From Collinsella sp. TF05-9AC (lineage in GTDB: Bacteria; Actinomycetota; Coriobacteriia; Coriobacteriales; Coriobacteriaceae): 21,695 nt of DNA. Position 1 is the stretch's first letter; each line of letters starts with the position of its first letter. The position numbers and the translations under genes are program-made. Below, one piece after another: positions 11,521 through 17,918 of the stretch. The DNA lies in contig NZ_QSSH01000034.1 of assembly GCF_003438495.1 (NCBI RefSeq), positions 1-21,695 of the forward strand. The letters run 5' to 3'. The notes below the pieces were generated by a model. That model was given only the letters and a program-made list of their open reading frames with translations, did not search any database and was not told the DNA's origin.

Positions 11521-12910
11521 ACTCCTCGGCATGTGCCCCATCAAGCTCATAGAACTTGGTGGATGCCGGCAGGAACATCAGATCGACGTCGCCGATCGGG
11601 CCCGAACGGTTCTTGGCCACGACGATACGCGTAACGCCCTCGTCGGGTCGATCGTCGCGCGAGGCCTCGGCCTCGTCGGCGGAGCGGTCCAAGAACATAA
11701 CGATATCGGCGTCCTGCTCGATGGAGCCCGATTCACGAAGGTCGGAAAGCTGCGGGCGCTTGCCGGTACGGGATTCGACCTGACGCGAGAGCTGCGACAG
11801 CGCGATGAGCGGGATCTTGAGCTCCTTGGCCATGATCTTCAGACCACGCGACATCTCCGAAACCTCGACGGTACGGCTCTCGGAGCGGCGTCCCGGCGGA
11901 GGACTCACCAGCTGCAGGTAGTCCAGGATGATGATTGCCTTCTCCTTGTTATGGAGCATGCGGCGGCTCTTGGCGCGAATCTCGGTCACTGTGGTGCCGG
12001 GCGTATCGTCAATCAGAATATCGAGCTTGGACAAGGTCTGCGTGGCCTCGTTGATATTGGCCCACTGCTCGGGGCTAATGCGGCCCATGCGGAAGTCACT
12101 GATCGAGATCATGGCGTAGGCGCAAATCAGACGCTGGGCAATTTCTTTGCCCGACATCTCCAGCGAGAAGAAGCCGACGGTATAACCGGCAGCGGCAGCG
12201 TTGAGCGCCAGATTCAGGGCGAACGACGTCTTACCCACAGCAGGGCGGGCGCCGATAATGATGAGCTGGCCCTCGCGGAAGCCCATGAGCATGCGGTCGA
12301 GTGACGGGAAGCCCGTGGGCACGCCCGCAGCCTGACCACCGGCCTGACACACTTCCTCGGCCTCGTTATAGGCCTCAACCATAAACTCGGTCAGCGTCTT
12401 GTAGCTCGACTTGACCTCGCGTGCCGTGACCTTGAGCAGCTTGCTCTCGGCTAGCTCCACGACCTCTTTGGTGTCGGTGGGGGCGTTATATGCCAGCGCG
12501 TTGATCTCGTTGGTGGCGCCGATCAGCTCGCGCAGCATCGAATCGCGACGAACGATGGCGGCATGGTGCTGCCAGTTCACGAGCGACAGAGTCTGACCCA
12601 TCAGCTCCAAAATGTAGGCCTCGCCGCCCACGGCATCGAGCTTGTTGATGCTTCGCAGGTAATCGATCAGCGAGATGGAGTCGATGGGAATGCGGCTGTT
12701 GTACATATCGACCATCGCGGTGTAGATGGTCTTATGAATGGGCCGGTAGAAATCATCGGGCTGCAGCTCGACCTGGGCCTCTTCGACCACCTCGGGCGAT
12801 AGCAGCATAGCGGCCAGTACATTGGCCTCTGCATCTTGGTTTTGGGGAAGACCCAACTTTGAGCCGCGGTCCTCGACCGTCAGCCCCGTCTCCCTATCGT
12901 CATATGCCAT
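11519..12910 (-). CDS. dnaB: Replicative DNA helicase DnaB
   Basis: DnaB is the hexameric helicase that unwinds DNA at the replication fork. The 463-residue protein has the N-terminal DnaB domain opening with LPQNQDAEANVLAAML (about 21-36), a linker, and a RecA-like C-terminal domain. That domain shows Walker A GARPAVGKT (220-228), FFSLEMSG, Walker B IIILDYLQL (326-334), LSQLSRQVE, and RESGSIEQDADIVMFLDR. No intein interrupts the ATPase motifs, although DnaB is a common intein host. I start at 12910 because GAGG sits six bases upstream, four codons inside the longest frame. It follows rplI by about 220 bases after a terminator, so it is probably transcribed separately from the rpsF block, an arrangement common near ribosomal-protein bL9 genes. 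Confidence 0.97.
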   Translation of the reverse strand: MAYDDRETGLTVEDRGSKLGLPQNQDAEANVLAAMLLSPEVVEEAQVELQPDDFYRPIHKTIYTAMVDMYNSRIPIDSISLIDYLRSINKLDAVGGEAYILELMGQTLSLVNWQHHAAIVRRDSMLRELIGATNEINALAYNAPTDTKEVVELAESKLLKVTAREVKSSYKTLTEFMVEAYNEAEEVCQAGGQAAGVPTGFPSLDRMLMGFREGQLIIIGARPAVGKTSFALNLALNAAAAGYTVGFFSLEMSGKEIAQRLICAYAMISISDFRMGRISPEQWANINEATQTLSKLDILIDDTPGTTVTEIRAKSRRMLHNKEKAIIILDYLQLVSPPPGRRSESRTVEVSEMSRGLKIMAKELKIPLIALSQLSRQVESRTGKRPQLSDLRESGSIEQDADIVMFLDRSADEAEASRDDRPDEGVTRIVVAKNRSGPIGDVDLMFLPASTKFYELDGAHAEE

Positions 12911-13063
12911 GAGCATCCTCATTCATATCGCTTGCGAGCATCCATAGTATCAGCCACGGTCCCAAAACGCGCCGCGCGCCGCCAATCATCACCGAACCAA
13001 ACGGATGAACGGTCCTGTATATAGGACTTCGACGCAACGTTCACCATGACACTCACTCAGCGC

Positions 13064-13102
13064 AAAAAACAAAAGGGCGCCCTGGTTTCCCAGAGCGCCC
13101 TT
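13064..13102 (-). terminator. Rho-independent terminator of the rpsF-ssb-rpsR-rplI operon
   Basis: The stem AAGGGCGC / GCGCCCTT (13073-13080 with 13095-13102) is continued by CTGG / CCAG after one mismatch. On the minus strand it is followed by TTTTGTTTTTT. It lies about 30 bases past the rplI stop and separates the ribosomal block from dnaB. Confidence 0.88.
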
Positions 13103-13134
13103 CTTAGAACAAGATTGTTGCGTTGCAGCAAATG

Positions 13135-13659
13135 CTACTCGGCAGCAGCCTCAGTCTCGACCTCGGCGACCTCAGCGGCCTCCTCGACCTCAGCCTCGGC
13201 AGCGAGCTCCTCGGCGGTAACGCCGACGAGAACGACAACCTCGGCCTTGATCTCGCGGTACAGCGAGATGGCAACGGTGTGGGCACCGGCAACCTTGATG
13301 GGCTTACCGAGCTCGACGCGCTTGCGGTCGATGTCCATACCGAGCTGAGCCTTGATGGCGTCAGCGACCATAGCGGCGGTAACGGAGCCAAAGAGGATGC
13401 CCTCGTCGCCGACCTTGACGTCAACGGTGACCGTCTTGCCCTCGAAGGCAGCCTTGGTCTCGTTGGCGGTAGCCAGACGGACGGCCTCGCGCTTGGCGAT
13501 GTTGTTGCGACGCTCGTCAAGCTGCTTGAGGTTGCCCTTGGTGGCGGCAACAGCGAGCTTCTTGGGGAACAGGAAGTTCTCAGCGTAACCCTGAGCGACC
13601 TCTACGACGTCACCCTCGCCGCCCTTGCCCTTGATCTCATCGAGAAGAATAACCTTCAT
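13135..13659 (-). CDS. rplI: 50S ribosomal protein bL9 with acidic C-terminal tail
   Basis: bL9 binds 23S rRNA at the base of the L1 stalk and helps keep the reading frame. The N-terminal RNA-binding domain is clear in MKVILLDEIKGKGGEGDVVE and YAENFLFPKKLAVAAT, joined by a long connecting helix (about 41-75) to a C-terminal domain beginning near FEGKTVTVDVKVGDEGILFGSVTAAMVADAI. At 174 residues it exceeds the usual ~148-150 by a Glu/Ala-rich tail (from about residue 149 on), which is probably disordered. GGGAGA lies upstream of the ATG. It is the last gene of the S6-SSB-S18-L9 operon, only 15 bases after rpsR, and is followed by a strong terminator. Confidence 0.97.
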   Translation of the reverse strand: MKVILLDEIKGKGGEGDVVEVAQGYAENFLFPKKLAVAATKGNLKQLDERRNNIAKREAVRLATANETKAAFEGKTVTVDVKVGDEGILFGSVTAAMVADAIKAQLGMDIDRKRVELGKPIKVAGAHTVAISLYREIKAEVVVLVGVTAEELAAEAEVEEAAEVAEVETEAAAE

Positions 13660-13674
13660 GATGCGTCTCCCTTC

Positions 13675-13941
13675 TTAGCCGCGGTCGCGGTTGCCACGAG
13701 AGGAAACCACGGGGACGGTGTACGGCAGGAGAGCCATCTCGCGGGCGCGCTTGATGGCGTTGGCGATGTCATGCTGATGCTGCGTGCAAGCGCCAGTGAC
13801 GCGACGGGGCTTGATCTTGCCACGGTCGGTCATGTACTTACGGAGAAGCTGAGTGTCCTTATAGTCGATGAACTCAGTGTTCTCCTTGCAGAACTGGCAG
13901 TACTTACGACGCGGCTGACGTGCAGAAAAATCATTAGCCAT
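13675..13941 (-). CDS. rpsR: 30S ribosomal protein bS18
   Basis: bS18 pairs with bS6 on the platform of the small subunit. The 88-residue protein has the conserved core [43 protein letters not shown], and [13 protein letters not shown]. The frame is open for 17 more codons upstream, but GAAAGG lies about nine bases before the ATG at 13941, and MANDFSARQ is a normal bS18 start. The Cys-x2-Cys pair (YCQFCK), with a third Cys in TGACTQ, suggests the C+ (possibly zinc-binding) version of the protein. It sits between ssb (72 bases upstream) and rplI. Confidence 0.96.
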   Translation of the reverse strand: MANDFSARQPRRKYCQFCKENTEFIDYKDTQLLRKYMTDRGKIKPRRVTGACTQHQHDIANAIKRAREMALLPYTVPVVSSRGNRDRG

Positions 13942-14013
13942 GTCAAAATACCTTTCATTTGGCAACTTCGGCGAACCGAAGCCGCCTCTCACTCAAAAAT
14001 AGGTGAACAACCC

Positions 14014-14466
14014 TTAGAACGGGATGTCCTCATCGTAGACGTCGACCGCGGGCGGCGTAGCCACCGGCGCGGCAGGACGTGCTGCGGGCGCGGGAGCTGC
14101 GGGGGCGTAACCGCCCTGATCGTAGCCACCCTGGCCACCACGGGAGCTCATAAACTCGATCTCATCGACGATGACCTCAAGCTTGCTCCGGCGCTGGCCG
14201 TCGCGCTCCCAAGAGCTGTAGCGCAGCTTGCCCTCGATCGCGACCTTGTTTCCCTTTGCCAGGAAACGGCTCACGGCCTCGGCGCGGGTGCCGAACATGG
14301 TGCAGTCGACAAAGTTGGGATAGTCCTCCCACTCGCCAGTCTGCGCGTTGCGGCGACGATCGTTCACGGCAACGCCAAAGGACAGAACCTGGGTTCCGCC
14401 GGCGGTGGCGCGCAGCTCGGGATCGCGGGTGAGGTTACCGGTGATGTTCACTCGATTGATGCTCAT
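14014..14466 (-). CDS. ssb: Single-stranded DNA-binding protein
   Basis: SSB coats single-stranded DNA during replication and repair and recruits partner proteins. The 150-residue protein has an OB-fold at about residues 1-108 (MSINRVNITGNLTRDPELRAT, FGVAVNDRR, VDCTMFGTRAEAVSRFLAKG, VAIEGKLRYSSWE). A Gly/Tyr- then Pro/Ala-rich flexible linker follows, ending in the acidic tip DEDIPF that binds interacting proteins. All parts are intact. The placement between rpsF and rpsR is the standard arrangement, so its expression is linked to ribosomal protein synthesis. It follows rpsF by 48 bases. Confidence 0.98.
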   Translation of the reverse strand: MSINRVNITGNLTRDPELRATAGGTQVLSFGVAVNDRRRNAQTGEWEDYPNFVDCTMFGTRAEAVSRFLAKGNKVAIEGKLRYSSWERDGQRRSKLEVIVDEIEFMSSRGGQGGYDQGGYAPAAPAPAARPAAPVATPPAVDVYDEDIPF

Positions 14467-14514
14467 AACTCACTACTTCCTCTTGGGGCACAAGCCCAGT
14501 CCAAAACGACAGTC

Positions 14515-14808
14515 TTACTCCTGGTCGCCGCGACGGACGATCATGTGGCGGACCACAGCGTCGGTGATGCGCAGGACGCGATCAAGCTCGGCGATCTGGG
14601 TAGGATCTGCGTGGAAGTTGATGAGGGTGTAGTCACCATCGGTGAGGTCGTTGATCTCGTAGGCGAGCTTGCGCTTGCCCCACTCGTCAACGGAGTCGAC
14701 CTTGCCAGCGCCCTCAGCGATCGTGGTATCGATACGCTTCATAACAGCGAGACGAGTCTCGGGGTCGAGCGACGGGTCAACAAAGAACAGCAGTTCATAA
14801 GCCTTCAT
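14515..14808 (-). CDS. rpsF: 30S ribosomal protein bS6
   Basis: bS6 forms a heterodimer with bS18 on the 30S platform. The 97-residue protein is full length, with MKAYELLFFVDPSLDPE, VDEWGKRKLAYEINDLTDGDY, and INFHADPTQIAELDRVLRITDAVVRHMIVRR as family marks. The frame extends seven codons upstream, but AGGAGGTG lies five bases before the ATG at 14808, making that start nearly certain. It is the first gene of the S6-SSB-S18-L9 operon. The leader carries a perfect 8-bp hairpin shortly before the Shine-Dalgarno. Confidence 0.97.
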   Translation of the reverse strand: MKAYELLFFVDPSLDPETRLAVMKRIDTTIAEGAGKVDSVDEWGKRKLAYEINDLTDGDYTLINFHADPTQIAELDRVLRITDAVVRHMIVRRGDQE

Positions 14809-14834
14809 ATTGTCACCTCCTCTGGGCAAATGTG

Positions 14835-14863
14835 GCTTCAGGTCGTGAAGGTGCGCCTGAAGC
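14835..14863 (-). promoter_or_regulatory. rpsF leader hairpin, candidate S6:S18 autoregulatory element
   Basis: GCTTCAGG (14835-14842) and CCTGAAGC (14856-14863) form a perfect 8-bp stem with a 13-base loop containing CACC on the minus strand. It ends about 13 bases from the rpsF Shine-Dalgarno. Many bacteria repress this operon through an S6:S18 complex binding a leader hairpin. I cannot confirm the CCG-containing bulge of that motif here, so the assignment is by position. Confidence 0.4.
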
Positions 14864-15268
14864 AGGAAAAGACTTGGTAATAATATCTTTCAACCTCCTA
14901 GGCTGCAAGAATATGCAGCTACAACCTCATGACCTCCACATATGCCCATACTCGCACGACGTTTCATGCGCATTCCAACCAAATGCTGACCAAAAGCTTG
15001 ACGGATCTGTGGACAAGATACGGTGCCGTGAGGACAAGCTGAGCCAAGTCGCAGGTCAACGGGCGCATGGTTGTGGTCGCAAAATGCATACCAGTGGCCC
15101 ACAGCACCACCCAAAGATTTTTAAATTCATTGCCAAATCGCTTATAAATACCCCTTTTGAACAATTGAGTTGATCAACTACGCTGGTCGGAAGCCGTTTT
15201 TTGGCATCTCAAACCCCGCTGCAACGCCAAACGCGGCCAAGCGTTTTAAAAAATGCCAACTTTTCTGT
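14864..15268. other. Intergenic region between rpsF and the tRNA-Ser promoter, no gene seen
   Basis: These roughly 400 bases must contain the rpsF operon promoter, but I could not pick a convincing -35/-10 pair. Visible marks are a 6-bp hairpin GCTGCA / TGCAGC (14902-14919) next to an orphan Shine-Dalgarno-like AGGAGG on the minus strand (14894-14899), one DnaA-box-like nonamer (15008-15016), and an AT-rich patch at 15117-15180. Open frames across it have no ribosome-binding site or recognisable product. Confidence 0.5.
15008..15016 (-). promoter_or_regulatory. Single DnaA-box-like nonamer
   Basis: The minus strand reads TTGTCCACA, one base from the general DnaA box TTATCCACA and identical to the form favoured in some high-GC actinomycetes. 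One isolated copy upstream of a replication-linked operon may be chance. There is no cluster that would mark an origin. Confidence 0.2.
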
Positions 15269-15296
15269 TTGCACTTTGCGATTCCTCGTGTATACT
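15269..15296 (+). promoter_or_regulatory. Promoter of the tRNA-Ser genes
   Basis: TTGCAC (15269-15274) and TATACT (15291-15296) are separated by 16 bases, both close to the sigma-70 consensus. The -10 element ends 16 bases before the mature 5' end of tRNA-Ser(GGA), so transcription would start a few bases ahead of the tRNA. Confidence 0.75.
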
Positions 15297-15312
15297 GACT
15301 TTCGCATTTAAC

Positions 15313-15403
15313 GGAGAGTTGTCCGAGTGGCCGAAGGAGCACGATTGGAAATCGTGTAGGCGTCAAAAGCGTCTCCAGGGTTCAAATCCCTGACTCTCCG
15401 CCA
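15313..15403 (+). tRNA. tRNA-Ser(GGA)
   Basis: A class II tRNA with a long variable arm. The acceptor GGAGAGT pairs with ACTCTCC, the anticodon stem CACGA / TCGTG holds loop TTGGAAA with anticodon GGA (reads UCC/UCU), the T-loop is TTCAAAT, and the 3' CCA is encoded. It has a good promoter upstream and its own terminator directly downstream. Confidence 0.96.
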
Positions 15404-15411
15404 GTTAATTC

Positions 15412-15442
15412 CAAAGCAGGCCTTCGAGCCTGCTTTGTTTTT
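15412..15442 (+). terminator. Rho-independent terminator after tRNA-Ser(GGA)
   Basis: CAAAGCAGGC / GCCTGCTTTG is a perfect 10-bp stem with a 6-base loop followed by five T. It lies between the two tRNA-Ser genes, only nine bases before the second, so the second gene depends either on readthrough or on a promoter overlapping this structure. Confidence 0.88.
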
Positions 15443-15451
15443 ACCCCACGC

Positions 15452-15542
15452 GGAGGGGTGGCAGAGTGGTTGAATGCGGCGGTCTCGAAAACCGTTTGGC
15501 CTGTATAAGGTCACGAGGGTTCGAATCCCTCCTCCTCCGCCA
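15452..15542 (+). tRNA. tRNA-Ser(CGA)
   Basis: A class II tRNA with a long variable arm. The acceptor GGAGGGG pairs with CTCCTCC (one G-U), the anticodon loop CTCGAAA gives anticodon CGA (reads UCG), the T-arm is GAGGG-TTCGAAT-CCCTC, and CCA is encoded. The last 25 bases before the terminal A recur as a perfect inverted copy at 15606-15630. Confidence 0.96.
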
Positions 15543-15553
15543 TTTTGGTTGAG

Positions 15554-15584
15554 AAAGCTCCCAGATCGGGGGCTTTTTTCTTTT
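15554..15584 (+). terminator. Rho-independent terminator after tRNA-Ser(CGA)
   Basis: AAAGCTCCC pairs with GGGGGCTTT (one G-U) around a 5-base loop and is followed by TTTTTTCTTTT, 11 bases after the tRNA CCA. Confidence 0.88.
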
Positions 15585-15605
15585 AAGTCCCTTACAAGCA
15601 AATAC

Positions 15606-15630
15606 GGCGGAGGAGGAGGGATTCGAACCC
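15606..15630 (-). repeat. Inverted 25-nt copy of the tRNA-Ser(CGA) 3' end (tRNA remnant / att-like)
   Basis: On the minus strand these bases are identical to 15517-15541, that is the T-loop, 3' half of the T-stem, 3' acceptor strand, discriminator and first two C of the CCA end. No 5' half of a tRNA follows, so it is not a gene. Tails like this are left when integrative elements insert at, or recombine with, a tRNA 3' end. Here the copy is inverted rather than direct, so a simple att pair does not explain it. Confidence 0.75.
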
Positions 15631-15651
15631 GCCAGGGCGCAAAGCGTAAAG

Positions 15652-15732
15652 AAAACGCGCCAGTGGCGCGTTTTTAGCGCAGCGCGGTCGGCGTAAGCCG
15701 ACCGGATAAATTTTGAGCAAAGCTCAAAATTT
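15652..15732. repeat. Cluster of three perfect short-loop hairpins
   Basis: Three perfect palindromic stems follow one another: AAAACGCGCC / GGCGCGTTTT (10 bp, 3-base loop, 15652-15674), CGGTCGGC / GCCGACCG (8 bp, 4-base loop, 15685-15704), and AAATTTTGAGC / GCTCAAAATTT (11 bp, 3-base loop, 15708-15732). The first has a T-run on the plus strand and could terminate transcription. The group adjoins the inverted tRNA tail and may be part of the same inserted or dispersed element. I do not recognise a named repeat family. Confidence 0.65.
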
Positions 15733-15910
15733 GGACATCCCTCCTATTCGACCACGCCCCCATCGCGTTCAGCATCAACCCGGATCCCCAAACATGGAAC
15801 CTATGACCGTACCCAGTCCCGACCGTTTGCCGAGCAATAGGGTCGCAATCGGCGCCGAACATGTACTATGTACGGGCATTGTCTAAACCCGTAACTCAAA
15901 GGACCCCATC

Positions 15911-16600
15911 TTGCCCGTTGCCGCCGCTATGATCGTTACCGCACACGCCTCGGATGCCATGGTTGCCATCCCGTTTTGGCTCGAGATGTTCGCCGTCGTC
16001 GCGGCATCGATCTCGGGCGTGTTGGTCGCACGCGAGCACAAACTCGACCTGGTGGGCGCCGTCGCGCTCGCCGTGGTCTGTGGACTGGGCGGCGGTCTTT
16101 TGCGCGATATGACGCTGCAGGTGGGCAACGTCTACATCCTCAACCAACCGATGGCGCTCCCGCTCTCCATCGCCACCGCGGCCATCATCTACATCTTCCC
16201 GGCAATCGTCGACAAGCCCGAAAAGCTCATTCCCCTGCTCGATATCATCTCGGTGGGTATTTATGCGGCAACCGGCGCAGACAAGGCGCTGGTCTACGGC
16301 TTTGCGCCGGCGGTGTGCATCATGATGGGCTTTTTTACCGCGGTGGGCGGCGGCATGCTGCGAGATGGTTTTATGGGTGTGGTGCCGGGTATCTTCCAGC
16401 GCACCAACTTCTATGCCATCGCGGCCATCGCCGGATCGGCAAGCTATGTTTGCCTTGTCATGAGCGGCTTGGTCAGCAATGTCGTCGCACTGGTCGTTTG
16501 CGTCGTGGTGACCATGGGACTACGCTGGCTGTCGCTGCGCTTTGATATCAAAAGCCCCACCGAGGATGACATCGCACGCTTTTTGCATCGCAAAAAGTAG
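15911..16600 (+). CDS. TRIC-family (UPF0126) membrane protein
   Basis: This 229-residue protein belongs to the trimeric intracellular cation (TRIC) channel family, formerly UPF0126, related to E. coli YadS/YicG. It has about seven hydrophobic segments arranged as two repeats. Each repeat carries the family glycine-rich motif: GGGLLRD at about 60-66 and GGGMLRD at about 146-152. Prokaryotic members form homotrimers in the cytoplasmic membrane and conduct monovalent cations. Some relatives have been linked to glycine transport, so the physiological substrate is unsure. The start is a TTG at 15911, supported by AAAGGA seven bases upstream; an ATG at 15929 lacks any ribosome-binding site. It is transcribed away from the hairpin cluster and toward the bactofilin-like gene, 106 bases further on, and may be monocistronic. 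Confidence 0.9.
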   Translation: MPVAAAMIVTAHASDAMVAIPFWLEMFAVVAASISGVLVAREHKLDLVGAVALAVVCGLGGGLLRDMTLQVGNVYILNQPMALPLSIATAAIIYIFPAIVDKPEKLIPLLDIISVGIYAATGADKALVYGFAPAVCIMMGFFTAVGGGMLRDGFMGVVPGIFQRTNFYAIAAIAGSASYVCLVMSGLVSNVVALVVCVVVTMGLRWLSLRFDIKSPTEDDIARFLHRKK

Positions 16601-16706
16601 GTAGCGCGGGCTCATCCTTCGAAATGCAACCGAGAAGTTCTTTTAGAGCGCCCACGCGTTGGGTACCCTGTTAGGTATATGCCGAGTATCTAACGAAGGA
16701 TTCACT

Positions 16707-17852
16707 ATGCCCTGCAATCAACTCCCGTTGACCCAGCGCCGTAAAGCATGGGGCCACATCACCATCCTATTCGCGCTCATCGCGCTGGCGATCACCGTGC
16801 TTCCCACGGCGTCGTTCGCCGGCACGGACACCGCAGGAAACGTACTTGCGACCGACAATGACGCCAATCCGTCCGGCGTCGAAGGTGACCTGTACTGGGC
16901 AGGTCAGGCCCTCAACTTGGATGATGTGTCCATCGGCCGCGATATCATCGCCGCGGGCGATACCCTCTCGATCCGTGACTGCACAGTGGGCGGCGCCGTC
17001 CGTCTGGCGGCACGCACCATCGACATTGCCAAGACCACGGTTGATGGCAGCGTGACCGTCGCTGGCCAGCATGTCGTGCTCAATTCCGACAGCACCGCCA
17101 ACTGTTTCTACGCGATAGGCGAGACGGTTGCCCTGCGAGGCTCCACCAAGTCGGCAGCGCTTGCGGGCGACACGGTGACCATCGATGGCACCGTCAAGGG
17201 CGATGTCGAGGTTTGGGCCGACAAGCTCATCCTGGGCAAGAACGCCCACATCACCGGCACCGTGAACGCGCACGTCTCCGAGGACCCCGAGCGCGCCGCG
17301 GGAGCCGAGGTCGGTGCGCTCAAGATCGACCGCACCGAGAACGAGGATACTTCCACCGTTAACGATGTCATCGGCGGTATCGTCGCCGCGGCACTCTCGA
17401 CCTGCTTTGTCGCTCTGCTGCTCGAGCTCATCTTTCCGCGCGCGACCGCCAGCGCCGCCGGCATGCTCCACCAGCGCTCCATGCCCCTGTGGGTGAGCGG
17501 TCTTCTGGGCACGATTGCTATCGTCCCCGCCGTCCTACTGCTGATTATCTCTATCGCTGGTCTGTCGCTTGCCGGAACCCTCTTGTGCGGCGTTATCGGC
17601 ATCGCGTTGATGTCGAGTGCCTTTGCGGGGTGCGCGATCGCCCGCATGGTTGGACACAACCAAAACCGCTACGCCATGGCAGCCGTGGGCGGCGTAATCG
17701 CAGGCGCCCTCACGGGGCTTCCCCTCGTAGGTGACTTCATCAGCGGCGTGGCCTTTGTCTTTATGCTCGGTTACATCATCCAAATCATCTGGCGCAACGC
17801 CCGCGTCAAGCCGCAGCAGCCGGCTAACACGCCAGGACTCCCCACCGCTTAG
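16707..17852 (+). CDS. Bactofilin-like (polymer-forming) protein with signal peptide and C-terminal membrane helices
   Basis: The 381-residue protein starts with a signal peptide (RRK followed by a hydrophobic core, likely cut after TASFA at about residue 38). Residues about 60-195 are a repetitive stretch of short beta strands (SIGRDIIAAGDTLSI, TVGGAVRLAARTIDI, TVDGSVTVAGQHVVL, TVKGDVEVWADKLIL), as in bactofilins and other right-handed beta-helices. After a charged linker, about four or five transmembrane helices fill 219-362, and the short tail is basic and polar. Classical bactofilins are cytoplasmic and lack such helices. Here the beta-helix should face outside the membrane, perhaps to organise the envelope, which is inference. 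ATG 16707 is chosen because GAAGGA lies six bases upstream. A small hairpin (16670-16694) sits just ahead of it. Confidence 0.85.
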   Translation: MPCNQLPLTQRRKAWGHITILFALIALAITVLPTASFAGTDTAGNVLATDNDANPSGVEGDLYWAGQALNLDDVSIGRDIIAAGDTLSIRDCTVGGAVRLAARTIDIAKTTVDGSVTVAGQHVVLNSDSTANCFYAIGETVALRGSTKSAALAGDTVTIDGTVKGDVEVWADKLILGKNAHITGTVNAHVSEDPERAAGAEVGALKIDRTENEDTSTVNDVIGGIVAAALSTCFVALLLELIFPRATASAAGMLHQRSMPLWVSGLLGTIAIVPAVLLLIISIAGLSLAGTLLCGVIGIALMSSAFAGCAIARMVGHNQNRYAMAAVGGVIAGALTGLPLVGDFISGVAFVFMLGYIIQIIWRNARVKPQQPANTPGLPTA

Positions 17853-17858
17853 CCGCCA

Positions 17859-17893
17859 ACCACCACAAAGGGACCAGGCACCTTTGTGGTGGT
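17859..17893. repeat. 13-bp perfect inverted repeat with a 9-base loop
   Basis: ACCACCACAAAGG (17859-17871) is perfectly complementary to CCTTTGTGGTGGT (17881-17893) around GACCAGGCA. It starts seven bases after the stop of the bactofilin-like gene. No T-run follows on either strand, so it is not a normal intrinsic terminator. Its composition and perfection suggest a dispersed palindromic (REP-like) repeat, to be confirmed by genome-wide counting. Confidence 0.6.
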
Positions 17894-17918
17894 GCAGACC
17901 AGCTCAGTCCCTATGCAC

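Noticed and set aside
11519..12910. Possible intein in dnaB.
   Set aside because: The Walker A to Walker B region is continuous and of normal length.
14814..14893. A 26-codon minus-strand leader peptide starting with TTG after AGGAGG and ending at a TGA inside the rpsF Shine-Dalgarno.
   Set aside because: The AGGAGG directly abuts the TTG with no spacing, so initiation there is unlikely, and nothing in the peptide suggests an attenuator.
15001..15030. Possible replication origin near rpsF/dnaB.
   Set aside because: Only one DnaA-box-like nonamer, no cluster of boxes, and no dnaA or dnaN in the window.
14832..15173. A 113-codon plus-strand frame between rpsF and the tRNA-Ser genes.
   Set aside because: No ribosome-binding site, no recognisable motif, and it runs antisense through the rpsF leader hairpin and Shine-Dalgarno region.
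15308..15677. Open frames running across the two tRNA-Ser genes on both strands.
   Set aside because: They read through clear tRNA genes and terminators; the coding potential is incidental.
15452..15740. A CRISPR array or tandem-repeat locus suggested by the repeated tRNA tail and hairpins.
   Set aside because: The tail occurs only twice and in inverted orientation, with no regular spacers and no cas genes.
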